DNA from: Nostoc flagelliforme FACHB-838
GTDB taxonomy: Bacteria; Cyanobacteriota; Cyanobacteriia; Cyanobacteriales; Nostocaceae
Reading direction: 5' to 3'
Assembly (NCBI RefSeq): GCF_014698065.1
Contig: NZ_JACJSI010000012.1
Coordinates: 62,001 to 126,000 of the forward strand
DNA length: 64,000 nt
Shown here: in pieces, positions 28,205 to 37,850 of the stretch
Position numbering within the stretch: the first letter of the stretch is position 1
How the letters are laid out: the number at the start of each line of letters is the position of its first letter
Translations under genes and position numbers: made by a program
The notes under the pieces: generated by a model
What the model was told of the DNA's origin: nothing
The model's input: only the letters and a program-made list of their open reading frames with translations
Databases searched by the model: none

Positions 28205-28687
28205 ATGAAGAAAATTTCCGATTTATTTTCCCGTTCCAGCCGAAAGCGAATTCTTTGGCAATCATTCTTTTTCGGCGCGATCGCTTCTGCTAGTCTGATT
28301 TCTAATTCTTTTTTATTGAGTTCAAAAGCTGACGCTCAAACTCCAGCACCAATAGTTAACAATACTGAAATTAACAGTTACGCTCAAGCTGTACTAGCAA
28401 TGGAACCAGCCCGTCAAAATGCCTTTGAAGAAATTAAAAAACTTATTGGCAACGGAGAAATTCCTAAAATTGTTTGTAACGATTCAAACAGCATAAATGG
28501 TCTTCCCCGGAAGGCTCAAGATATCGCGGTAAATTACTGTACTCGCTCTCAAAAAATTGTCGAAGATAATGGTTTAAGCATTGATCAATTTAATAAAATT
28601 ACTATAGAGTTACAAAACAACAATATGTTAAAACGGCAGGTTTACAACACCCTATTACGCTTGCAACAGACTCCTGAATCTCCGTAA
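28205..28687 (+). CDS. DUF4168 family exported protein
   Basis: A 160-residue protein with a long N-terminal signal sequence (basic SRSSRKR, then a hydrophobic stretch to about residue 45, ADAQ cleavage region) and a DUF4168-like domain (about 55-155). The domain has a helical pattern around YAQAVLAMEPARQNAFEEIKKL, split by a short Gly loop. Two Cys (in VCNDS and YCTRS) could form a disulfide. Function is unknown; it is probably periplasmic or membrane-attached. The gene follows holA by 109 bp but probably has its own promoter. Confidence 0.75.
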   Translation: MKKISDLFSRSSRKRILWQSFFFGAIASASLISNSFLLSSKADAQTPAPIVNNTEINSYAQAVLAMEPARQNAFEEIKKLIGNGEIPKIVCNDSNSINGLPRKAQDIAVNYCTRSQKIVEDNGLSIDQFNKITIELQNNNMLKRQVYNTLLRLQQTPESP

Positions 28688-28730
28688 GGAGAAGGATTAA
28701 TTAAATAGATTCTGATTGCAGTAATACTAT

Positions 28731-29342
28731 TTAAGCTACAAGATATGCTTGTCGTTTGGTGTGAATATTTTTCATGTGCTTTTTCACTGTATTGATTGTG
28801 ATGTAAAGCTTAGTGGCAATTTCTTTGTAGCTGTAGTTGTTTCTATAGAGAAACCAAATTTCAGCTTCTCGCGGTGTCAAGTCAAATTTTTTAACTTCAG
28901 TGATTGCTAAACTTTTCAAAGACTCATATTGATTTTCGATAGTCAGTAATAAGCAAGGCACTTGAAACCCATCTATATGTAGCAGTCTTACCTTGATACG
29001 AAAAACATTTGACTTATCAACTACAATTTCATCCGACAGAAGGATCAGTTTATCAGAAAACAAATACCCACTGCTAAGTAACGATTCACAAAGATTCCAG
29101 ATGACTGGCGGTACAAAATTTTGGTTGAAATTGCCTTGCTTGAATTGGCAACATAGGCGAAGAGCAGATGCATTAGCATGAATGATTTCACCTGTTTGGC
29201 TTAAAATTAATATCCCCTCTTCTAAGCCTTCAATCACTTCTTGTAAAAAATCAGCCCGCTTCGAGTCATGTAATTCAATAGCATCTAGCTGTTGTAATTC
29301 AACTACTGTTTCTTTCACTAATGTCTTTGTTAAAGCAATCAT
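28731..29342 (-). CDS. PAS-LuxR family transcriptional regulator
   Basis: A 203-residue regulator. Residues 35-140 look like a PAS sensor domain (EGILILSQTGEIIHANASALRL, broken by a conserved Asn). The C-terminus is a LuxR/FixJ helix-turn-helix (LTPREAEIWFLY, then YKEIATKLYITINTVKKHMKN). There is no receiver domain, so it probably senses a ligand or redox state directly. ATG at 29342 has no Shine-Dalgarno on its own strand; an AGGAGG is present next to it but on the opposite strand. The target genes are unknown. The large hybrid kinase downstream of the spacer is on the same strand. Confidence 0.85.
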   Translation of the reverse strand: MIALTKTLVKETVVELQQLDAIELHDSKRADFLQEVIEGLEEGILILSQTGEIIHANASALRLCCQFKQGNFNQNFVPPVIWNLCESLLSSGYLFSDKLILLSDEIVVDKSNVFRIKVRLLHIDGFQVPCLLLTIENQYESLKSLAITEVKKFDLTPREAEIWFLYRNNYSYKEIATKLYITINTVKKHMKNIHTKRQAYLVA

Positions 29343-29971
29343 AGGAGGTTTATTAATGTATAAAATATTGTTTATTGGTGAAATTCATAATATTTGAAAT
29401 ATGCGCTATCTATTTTTTACATAATTAATGCGTTAAGGAGATTAAAAGGCAAACAAAAAGTGTCTTAACAACGTTATGCAAGGAGTGAATAGTACAAACT
29501 AATTACGCTCGCTAAGGGAAAGGAAAGTCTAATTTTTACAATTAATCTCCTAAAGTACCTAAGTTCCAGTTGATGTAGCCTAGTTGAATTGTTTTAGGCT
29601 ACATAATTTAAATACAACTCTGAAATTGCCTATTTCGGAAACCTCATTGAAGATGTTTCTGCTCATATCTCCGTAGCTATGTCGACCTCTTTTTTAAGAG
29701 CTTAAAAGAGGAAAAGAGCAAGTTTTTTAAGAGAGGTTAAGGGAATATTCTCGTAATAAACAAGCTAGCCGAACTATATTGAAGCCGCTGATACTAAGTA
29801 CTCATCACCCTAATAGACAATAATTATTTACATTGAAATAAAAATACACACATCAATATTTATATAGTGTAGGTATTCACCAACTACGCTAAATTGCAAA
29901 TAAAAAAACTGCTTTTTGGTGAGGGACTTGCAAAAAATAAATTATCCAAAATTTCCCAATACCCATTCTCT
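29343..29971. other. Intergenic region between LuxR-type regulator and hybrid kinase
   Basis: AT-rich. It holds a hairpin CCTCTTTT / AAAAGAGG (about 29682-29709). No ORF of note is seen. It should contain the promoter of the LuxR-type gene. Confidence 0.5.
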
Positions 29972-32900
29972 CTAAGTCCGTCCCACAAGGCTGGCGACTA
30001 CTGTAGCTAACTCAGCAGCTTCAATAGGTTTAGGTAAATGTAGCTGATAACCTTCTTGTATAGCTCGCATCCGATCTTCTGCGTTAGCATAAGTTATCAA
30101 CGCGGCGGCGGGAATATTCCCCCCTAGTTCTGGTAGTTGCGATCGCACTTTACGTATCAAAGAGTAACCATCTTCCTGGGGCATACTGATGTCGCTAACT
30201 AGAGCATCTGGCTTCCACTGTGTAATTACTTGCAATGCTTCTTGAACTGATACTACAGCTTTAACTTCGGCTTGGCACTGTTCGAGTACTGTGGTTATGA
30301 ATTCACGGGTATGGGCTTGATCATCTACCACTAGCACGCGCACGCCAAGTAGAGAAACAAAGGGAGAGGCACAAGGATTGAGGGGTACAGGAAGAGGCGG
30401 GGAAGCACTCTTTAAAAGCGGTAGTTTGACTGTAAACGTCGCTCCTTGCTCTTTACCTGGACTATCTGCGTCGACAGCCCCACCATGTAATTCTACTAAA
30501 TGACGGACGATCGCTAATCCTAACCCTAATCCACCGTATGTTCTAGTACTAGAACTATCAGCTTGACGAAAGCGATCAAAAACGCAGGGAAGAAAATCAG
30601 GACTGATACCAATGCCTGTATCAACCACCTGAATTTGGGCATATTTATCCGTTGTCTGTTGTTTTTCTTGTCCAATGACCACTGACAATCGCACCTCTAC
30701 CCTTCCGCCGACGGGTGTGAATTTGATGGCATTGGATAGCAGATTCCAGATGATTTGTTGCAAGCGGTCGAAATCACCAGAAACTAAGAATTGAGAATTT
30801 TCGCCCAGCTTGCTGTCCTCTGAGTATTGATTAGTTTGAGATTGTGCTTCTGGAAATTCTAGATTTTCATGATTAACTCCTAATCCCAAATCGGAATTTG
30901 GCGCGAAAGTTACCACGGGGAGTATCCCTGGTGGCGCATTTCGCGTTTCTTTTGAGGGAATGAGGGAAAATCTCAAATCGATTTCCTTAGACTGGGCGGC
31001 TAGACTAACAGTGTCAATGGCTGACTCAATTATCGGAGCTAAATTACAAGTACTGACATTGAGGCGTAACTTGCCCCTAATCATCCGCGATATATCCAGC
31101 AAATCTTCAATTAACTGGGTTTGCGCTTTAGCATTGCGTTCAATTGTCTCCGTAGCCCTGGCCATTTGGATATCACTGAGCTTGCTTCGTTGTAATAATT
31201 GCGCCCAGCCAAGGATGGCATTGAGAGGCGATCGCAATTCGTGAGATAATACACCCAGAAACTCATCCTTCATGCGGTTGGCCTGTTGCAACTGCTCTGT
31301 TTGTTGTTGCAAAGAAGCAATTAAGCTAGCCCGTTCCATTGCGATCGCTATTTGGTCGCAGACTGCTTGCATCATCCCCTTTTGATTCTCGGTGAAGCTT
31401 AACAGAGTGCGGCTGCCAAAACAAAGAGTGCCCAACAGCCGTCCTTGGGCGAGCAATGGGTAGGTATAATAAGCAGTAATACCTAACGAGCGAATCAATT
31501 CTGTTTGCGGGTCAGTGGATTGCTGTACATTCTCTACAGCGATAGGATGGCGTTTTTGGGCGGCAGCACCACAAACCCCTTGGCCAAGTGCTAAACACTC
31601 AATTTCCTTTACCATCTCTTGGGTAATGCCAGTGTAAGTTCCTAAGCGCATTACCTGAGAGTTATCCTCAACCAAATAGTTAAAGTAAATATCTAAATCA
31701 ATTTGGTCTCTTAGTTTTCGGTAGACGCTATCGATTAGTGCTACTGGTTGCTGACTCAATAGTAAATCGTTAGCTGTATCAAATAGTAGTTTTAGCCTTT
31801 TGTAACCTAACGAGAGTGCTTTTTGTGCCTCCTTGAGGTTGCTGATTTCTTGGAACACCAAAATACAGGTAGCCGGATGACCATGCATTGCTGGCAAGGT
31901 ATCAGCAAATATTAATAGAGAACGCACACCACCGGGAGTATGCCAGTCTACCTCCACTCCATTCAGGCGTTCGCCACGGGCAACCCGCACTCCTGGCATA
32001 AGTTCATTGGGGATGCGATCACCAGCCGCATTTGTGTAGTGATAAACTGTGTGATACTCTGCGGCTGGTACACCTTTGGGAAATTCGCCCCCAGCTAATT
32101 CGTTAGCAGAGCGATTGGCAAAAGTTACCCGCCCTGTTCCGGGTTCGATAAATAGCAACGGTCTTGGCATCAGATTTAACACATCCTCTAGCCATTTTTG
32201 TTGATTCCAGAGAACTTCCTCTGTTTGCTTGCGCTCCGTAATATCTAAAAATGCACCAACGCTTCCTCTGGTTTTACCCTCTTCGTCAAACAGGGGTGCA
32301 ACGTACTCCAAGAGCTTGACGATTTTGCCATTGTCATGAACTACATCAACTTCAAAATCCAAAACTTCAACACCATGAGCAGCAGAGTACTGCATTGGGA
32401 GTTCTTCTGTTGAGAGTTCCCTTCCTTCTTGGTAGATTTTAAAACTTGTTGGTTTTTCGTCCAACGCAGCACTGAGGGAGGCATTTGTATTTGGGGATAT
32501 TCCTAACTGTTTGGCAAAAGAAGGGTTGACTTTGATATTTTGGCATTCTGGATCTTCAGCAATACCAATTCCAATCGGAATTACTTCCAACAAAGTTTGT
32601 AACTCAGTAATGCGGCGCTGTAGATTCCTATTTAGTTGTAATATTTGTTCCTTGGCCTGTTTTTGTTCGCTGATGTTGCGAGTTACAGTTGCTAAGGCAA
32701 TTGGCTCACCTGTCTTCTTGTCTGTAACAGTGAAGATGTTGTAATCAACTGGTATCGGTTTACCTGTTTGAAGATGGCAAAAGCAGAATTCTCCCTGCCA
32801 GCGCCCTTGTAAAAGCACAGTTGGCAGTATATGTTCTTGAAAATAGGGTTTGTCTTTGGGCATGACGTAATCTAATACTGCCTTTTGCCTCACTTCTTCA

Positions 32901-34357
32901 AGGTTGGCAAGCCCTACCAGTTTTTGACCTGCATCATTTATGTAGAGTAATTCACCCTCAAGAGTGGCAATACTGATAAAGTCAGAGCTATTTTCTACCA
33001 GCGATACTAATTTTTGTTGCTCTGCTTCTGCTTCCTTGCGTTCGCTTAAGTCGAGAACAAACGCTACTGACTCTTTCCGGTTTTCTCCTAGTAGCACGTA
33101 ACCAACTAAAACCGGGATGCGGCTACCATCCTTGCGGATATATTCTTTTTCGTAGGGTGTACAAGCAGCGTTGGTATTTTCTTGTGCTTCAGCAACACTT
33201 CGCTCATCCAAGTATAGATACTCTGATGGTGTGATATTGCTCCAATTTAACTTACCTGCTAACAAATCCTCCCGTGTGTAACCAATCATCCTCAGAAATT
33301 CGTCGTTTGCCTGCTCGATACCGCCAGATACGTCGCCAAACAGAATGCCGATAACGTTAGCATCGACAAAACTCCCCAGTTTAGCTTCGTAGGTTCTCAG
33401 TGTTTTTTGAGCGTAGTCGCGTTGATTGCTAAGACCTTCAATAACCGCCGCGCTTTGCCAAATTAAAATAGTAAAAATTACAATCAGGACGATCGCAAAT
33501 ATCGATATTGCAAACGCCGGATCGTATTGTTCTGCTCGTTGACCTTCAACAATTACCCAGCCTAATACAAAAGGTACTGCGATCGCAGCAACTAATAAAC
33601 GACGTGCAAGTAAGCCACCGTAAGTATCACTTGTAACTACTTTCATTAACCCCTGTTCTGTCCGCGCCCATAAAAGGCCCATACTTAGTAAGCTGAACAA
33701 TACCGCTGTATGTAAGGTCATTGAGGTTGTATAAGGGGCAAGTCCATAGAGAACTTTCACTTTGTAGACATAGCTCATCAGTGCTTGAAAAGAAATTAAG
33801 GTAGCTATCAGAGTAATAATCTGGGCATACCAATAACTGCGGTGGGTTTTTGGATGAATCAGAAACTGTAGGGCGACGCTGATTAGCATCAAGTTTAGTG
33901 CTGTGTTCGCCCCCATTCGCCCCGGATGCGATATCGCTATACTAGTTGGCACACGAAACACCAACTCATCAATACCAAGATTCCAGCCGAACAGATATTG
34001 ACAGAGTGTGAGTGTCGCAATTGTGGTGACAGCTATTGCACAGACGCTGGAAATTAAAATAGAGGGAAAGTGGGGGGAAATTTTTGAATTGTTTTTTCCT
34101 GTTCCCTCCTCCTTGCCCTTTTCTTTTAAAAATAGCCACAGCGACACACCACACAGCAAAAAACACAGCGCTGTGTTGACTTTCATTGTGGCAGGACTAT
34201 CGTTAAAGCCGCGCTTGAGAACTTCAATGTCAAGCCACCAGCCAACTAACACCAAACTGCCAACCATTATAGAAATTGCACTTGCGACTTTTGCCACAAG
34301 TAAATTTGTAGAGATTTTAAATCTATCTTGCAGCCGCAAGCGGTTAACATTTAACAT
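29972..34357 (-). CDS. Hybrid sensor histidine kinase with PAS, GAF and receiver domains
   Basis: A 1461-residue hybrid kinase. The N-terminal 320 residues hold about eight hydrophobic helices (membrane sensor). Then follow several PAS/PAC domains (for example IGILFGDVSGGIEQANDEFL; C-terminal marker SERKEAEAE), a GAF domain (about 890-1020), HisKA with phospho-accepting His near residue 1042 (SHELRSPLNAI), HATPase_c (DTGIGI; GLGLGLAIVRHL) and a receiver domain (VLVVDDQAHTREF) with phospho-acceptor Asp near 1389 in SDISMP. It is a multi-input membrane-bound phosphorelay. ATG at 34357. Its partner is unknown; no Hpt domain or regulator is adjacent apart from the LuxR-type gene downstream. Confidence 0.92.
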   Translation of the reverse strand: MLNVNRLRLQDRFKISTNLLVAKVASAISIMVGSLVLVGWWLDIEVLKRGFNDSPATMKVNTALCFLLCGVSLWLFLKEKGKEEGTGKNNSKISPHFPSILISSVCAIAVTTIATLTLCQYLFGWNLGIDELVFRVPTSIAISHPGRMGANTALNLMLISVALQFLIHPKTHRSYWYAQIITLIATLISFQALMSYVYKVKVLYGLAPYTTSMTLHTAVLFSLLSMGLLWARTEQGLMKVVTSDTYGGLLARRLLVAAIAVPFVLGWVIVEGQRAEQYDPAFAISIFAIVLIVIFTILIWQSAAVIEGLSNQRDYAQKTLRTYEAKLGSFVDANVIGILFGDVSGGIEQANDEFLRMIGYTREDLLAGKLNWSNITPSEYLYLDERSVAEAQENTNAACTPYEKEYIRKDGSRIPVLVGYVLLGENRKESVAFVLDLSERKEAEAEQQKLVSLVENSSDFISIATLEGELLYINDAGQKLVGLANLEEVRQKAVLDYVMPKDKPYFQEHILPTVLLQGRWQGEFCFCHLQTGKPIPVDYNIFTVTDKKTGEPIALATVTRNISEQKQAKEQILQLNRNLQRRITELQTLLEVIPIGIGIAEDPECQNIKVNPSFAKQLGISPNTNASLSAALDEKPTSFKIYQEGRELSTEELPMQYSAAHGVEVLDFEVDVVHDNGKIVKLLEYVAPLFDEEGKTRGSVGAFLDITERKQTEEVLWNQQKWLEDVLNLMPRPLLFIEPGTGRVTFANRSANELAGGEFPKGVPAAEYHTVYHYTNAAGDRIPNELMPGVRVARGERLNGVEVDWHTPGGVRSLLIFADTLPAMHGHPATCILVFQEISNLKEAQKALSLGYKRLKLLFDTANDLLLSQQPVALIDSVYRKLRDQIDLDIYFNYLVEDNSQVMRLGTYTGITQEMVKEIECLALGQGVCGAAAQKRHPIAVENVQQSTDPQTELIRSLGITAYYTYPLLAQGRLLGTLCFGSRTLLSFTENQKGMMQAVCDQIAIAMERASLIASLQQQTEQLQQANRMKDEFLGVLSHELRSPLNAILGWAQLLQRSKLSDIQMARATETIERNAKAQTQLIEDLLDISRMIRGKLRLNVSTCNLAPIIESAIDTVSLAAQSKEIDLRFSLIPSKETRNAPPGILPVVTFAPNSDLGLGVNHENLEFPEAQSQTNQYSEDSKLGENSQFLVSGDFDRLQQIIWNLLSNAIKFTPVGGRVEVRLSVVIGQEKQQTTDKYAQIQVVDTGIGISPDFLPCVFDRFRQADSSSTRTYGGLGLGLAIVRHLVELHGGAVDADSPGKEQGATFTVKLPLLKSASPPLPVPLNPCASPFVSLLGVRVLVVDDQAHTREFITTVLEQCQAEVKAVVSVQEALQVITQWKPDALVSDISMPQEDGYSLIRKVRSQLPELGGNIPAAALITYANAEDRMRAIQEGYQLHLPKPIEAAELATVVASLVGRT

Positions 34358-34548
34358 TTAGTGTTCTCTAACCGCATCTATCTAGCGTAGTAAACTTTTG
34401 TATTTCTTACGGGTTAATCATTAATACTATTTGTATTTTATGTTACCTATTGACTTGGTTTTCATCTATCTCTGTGCATATTTTTTTAGCACAATCAATT
34501 TTGAGTAGGAAATAATGGTGGCTCAAACAACCACCTTTGCGAGTATTT

Positions 34549-36909
34549 TCAGAATTGCAGGCTATGTCGCTTACCATCATCCTGAAAACGCTGCTCTCCA
34601 ACACCAACAAGTTCTACAATTACTTCACGCGGTGGAGGTGTCCATTCCCCAACTCTGGCTCCAATTTCCACTACTGTTTGATTAGAGTCAGTAAATACGC
34701 TGATATTTGCTAGCGAAAACTTTTTATCTTGATACTTGTTTGTTTGTCCATCATCTTCAAATAGTTGATATTCGTTATTACCAGGCCAAATCCGTAACCG
34801 GATCTCGTCTAGTGGGGCTTGATCAACGTATTGCTTGACAGGTTGCATAGGAACGATCGCACCACCACGGACATACAGTGGCATTTTTTCCAGTGGTGCA
34901 TGGGCCAGAATGTGAATCGGGCCTTCATAGCGATCGCCAGTCCACCAATCATACCAAGTGCCAGCGGGTAAGTAGACAGCTCGATGCTCAACTCCAGGAC
35001 GGTAAATTGGTGCAGCCATCAGCGACGCACCTAGCAATACTTGATCGTAGAGGCTATAGGTTTTCGGATCGTTAGGGAAATGGTACAATAATGGTCTTAA
35101 AATCGGTGCGCCCGTCGTTGCCGCTTCCCAAAAAAGACTATAAATGTAGGGAAGTAGCTGATAACGTAGATTAATGTATTCTCGACAAATATTTTCAACG
35201 CGATCGTCAAATACCCAAGGTTCATGACGAGCAGTAGACATTGCCGAATGACCGCGCATCAATGGGTAAAGCATTCCTACCTGCATCCACCGAGCGAATA
35301 ATTCAGCTGTGGCGTTACCAGCAAACCCGCCAATATCGCAACCCACAAACCCCACACCCGAAAGTCCCATATTGCAAAGCATCGGCAGAGACATTTCTAA
35401 ATGCTCCCACAACGATTGGTTATCCCCCATCCACACAGAAGACCAGCGTTGCACACCAGCATAACCCGATCGCGTTAACACAAACGATCGCTGTGAACTT
35501 CGATGCCGTTCCAACCCTTCATAGCAAGCTTTAGCCATCATTAACCCATACAAGTTATGCACTTCTGTATGAGTAGAACCAGGCACAGAGAATTCTTTCC
35601 CCCCTGCCTCCTCACCCCCCTGCGGTGCATCTAAGGGAAACCAAATCTTTTCACCATCATCACCGAAAGGGCGATCGTTTATGGCAGGTTCATTCATATC
35701 ATTCCAAATTCCTGCCACACCAATATCAGTTAAGCTTTTGTGTAAATTACCCCACCAGTTAGACACATCAGGACGTAAAAAGTCAGGAAAAACAGCTTTT
35801 TCTGGCCAAACATACCCGTGAAACAACGTACCATCAGCTTTACGCACAAAATAGTCGTTTTCTATTCCTTGGTCAAAAACATGATAATTACCTTCTGGTT
35901 CATACTTCACACCAGGGTCAATGATTGTGACTGTTTTGAAACCATCCTCTGCTAAATCACTAATGAGTTTTGCTGCGTTGGGGAAACGTTGAGGACTCCA
36001 AGTAAAGACTCGATAGCCCCGCATATAGTCAATATCCAAGTGAATAACATCGCAGGGAATGCGGCGTTGGCGAAATTCCTTTGCTAGTTCCCGCACAACG
36101 GTTTCTGATTCATAACTCCAGCGACATTGATGATAACCTAGCGCCCATTTCGGCGGTAATGACATTCTCCCAGTTAGCTGAGTGTATGTGTTCAGGATTT
36201 GAGCAGGTTCGGGGCCGTAGATAATGTAATAATCCAATTCACCGCCACGAGTTTCCATCTTCCAAATACCTGGTTGTTCAGCGCCGATATCGAACTGACT
36301 CCAAAAAGAGGTGTTGAAAAAGATGCCATAACCTAACTCTGGGCGCAAAGCCATAAAAAATGGAATTGCTTGGTACATTTCATCAGTGAGTGAATCATAA
36401 TCTAGAGCATCCGTTGTCCAGTTGGTTTTCACTTCGCTGAGTTTATCCAGAAAGCCTGTGCGTTCACCAAAGCCATAGAAATGTTCATCAGCTGCAATTT
36501 CTTTCCACCCTGCAACTGCACCCATCCGCCAACCTATACCCATCTCTGCATCTTGGGCAAAAGGGCGATTAGCTTTATCGAAACAGGCAATGCGACACTT
36601 TTCTCGCTGGATGCACACACGAATCTGTGCTGTTTCAATTTCTATTGTTGCTTCAGTTTCCTGCACTGTAAAAGGTGTTGTTGCCCATTCTCCATCATCT
36701 AGCGTCACTGCCCAAGGACGGCGAGGCATAAATTCCCCAGTCGGTGCGAAACGCACACGGAGTAAATTGGGCGCAAGTACGCTGATAGTAAGGCGTGAGT
36801 CGCCACAGTCAAAATTAACAATATTATTGTTCCAGGTTACAGATTTTACATTACTAACAGTTGTCCAAGGTTGGTTAGTTGTGGGTAGTTTTCCGAAATA
36901 TTGGGGCAT
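34549..36909 (-). CDS. Glycoside hydrolase family 31 alpha-glucosidase
   Basis: A 786-residue GH31 enzyme, probably hydrolysing alpha-glucosidic bonds. The catalytic nucleophile Asp lies in WNDMNEPA, and the HLDIDYMRGYRVFTW block holds the substrate-binding Asp. The RSGYAGVQRWSSVWMGDN region and VGCDIGGF complete the barrel. N-terminal beta-sandwich (FYGFGERTG) and C-terminal domains are present. There is no signal peptide, so it is cytoplasmic and may act on glycogen-derived or imported oligosaccharides. ATG at 36909. No sugar transporter is nearby. Confidence 0.92.
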   Translation of the reverse strand: MPQYFGKLPTTNQPWTTVSNVKSVTWNNNIVNFDCGDSRLTISVLAPNLLRVRFAPTGEFMPRRPWAVTLDDGEWATTPFTVQETEATIEIETAQIRVCIQREKCRIACFDKANRPFAQDAEMGIGWRMGAVAGWKEIAADEHFYGFGERTGFLDKLSEVKTNWTTDALDYDSLTDEMYQAIPFFMALRPELGYGIFFNTSFWSQFDIGAEQPGIWKMETRGGELDYYIIYGPEPAQILNTYTQLTGRMSLPPKWALGYHQCRWSYESETVVRELAKEFRQRRIPCDVIHLDIDYMRGYRVFTWSPQRFPNAAKLISDLAEDGFKTVTIIDPGVKYEPEGNYHVFDQGIENDYFVRKADGTLFHGYVWPEKAVFPDFLRPDVSNWWGNLHKSLTDIGVAGIWNDMNEPAINDRPFGDDGEKIWFPLDAPQGGEEAGGKEFSVPGSTHTEVHNLYGLMMAKACYEGLERHRSSQRSFVLTRSGYAGVQRWSSVWMGDNQSLWEHLEMSLPMLCNMGLSGVGFVGCDIGGFAGNATAELFARWMQVGMLYPLMRGHSAMSTARHEPWVFDDRVENICREYINLRYQLLPYIYSLFWEAATTGAPILRPLLYHFPNDPKTYSLYDQVLLGASLMAAPIYRPGVEHRAVYLPAGTWYDWWTGDRYEGPIHILAHAPLEKMPLYVRGGAIVPMQPVKQYVDQAPLDEIRLRIWPGNNEYQLFEDDGQTNKYQDKKFSLANISVFTDSNQTVVEIGARVGEWTPPPREVIVELVGVGEQRFQDDGKRHSLQF

Positions 36910-37850
36910 ATCAGTTATTGAGCAGGTTAATACTTGTCCGCATTCATGATTACAGAGATAATCAGCCTTAAACTCTTTCTTTCGCTAGAAGTTGGGTTAA
37001 ATATGAGCAGATATTTTTTGCTTAAGGTTCGCTTTTCTGCTGCTAATTATCCTAGTTTTTGCCGTACCTTTGAATAATTTTTTCTGGGACACATCTCTGG
37101 ACATTCAGTCCGTTTAATTTGCTAACAGTAAAACTTCACCTAGTAGTACTGACTTCTGACGTTTACTTGCATCTTTAGATAACTTTATTTTGTTGATTTT
37201 ATTTTTTTTGCAGTTATTTCTAGTTTTTTCAATGTTTGTTCAGCATATTTATTTGGCATAGCGCAGCATATCCAATTTTACCACTGCAATAAGCTAACAA
37301 TGTCAGTATCAATAAACAGATCCCAATTTACTAGGATCTGGCATTTATAGACTCGCCATAGCTAAGAAAAAAATATTTTTTTCTTATCCTGCCAACAGCC
37401 CACATCTCTCTAACGGAAGATTTTATTAGATATAGCTTCAGGTTTAATATTTGTTTTTCAGAATGTGTTGTATCAATAGAATTAACTTCAAAAACTCTGA
37501 TAATAGTTTCATTTTTAGTGATAGGAGAATCTGCCTTAAGAGTCAAATATTTTACAAGATAATCTAATTGTTTTCAAGTATATAAAATTTTTGCAATTTC
37601 ATCCCCTAATAAGCATATTTTTACGTCTATCATGATGCAGATACGTTATTTACAATAAATCGTCTAGGCTTATACAATAACAAGCTGGAATACACATTTT
37701 AGCTTGGTTGTGGCAAGGTTGAAAGACACACAAAGGCACAATCATAGAAGGGAAAATATTTTGATATTTTTCCTTCTTATTTTCCTATCCCCTTTACCTC
37801 CATAACCTTCTTTCCAGCAGAATAAGTTAGGCTTGAGACTCTAAAAAAAT
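36910..37850. other. Long AT-rich intergenic region
   Basis: 941 bases without a convincing gene. A 7-bp hairpin CAGATCC / GGATCTG lies at 37317-37340. A 13-bp hairpin GAAGGGAAAATAT / ATATTTTTCCTTC (37747-37776, one G-U) with T-rich tail lies 75 bp before the next gene and could be a terminator or attenuator. The 71-codon minus-strand frame at 37331-37546 starts with TTG and is not convincing. Confidence 0.55.

Noticed and set aside
29343..29360. AGGAGG with an ATG on the plus strand next to the LuxR-type start
   Set aside because: It opens only a 13-codon frame on the plus strand; probably coincidence.
37331..37546. 71-codon minus-strand frame
   Set aside because: TTG start, no ribosome binding site and no family features; embedded in AT-rich spacer.
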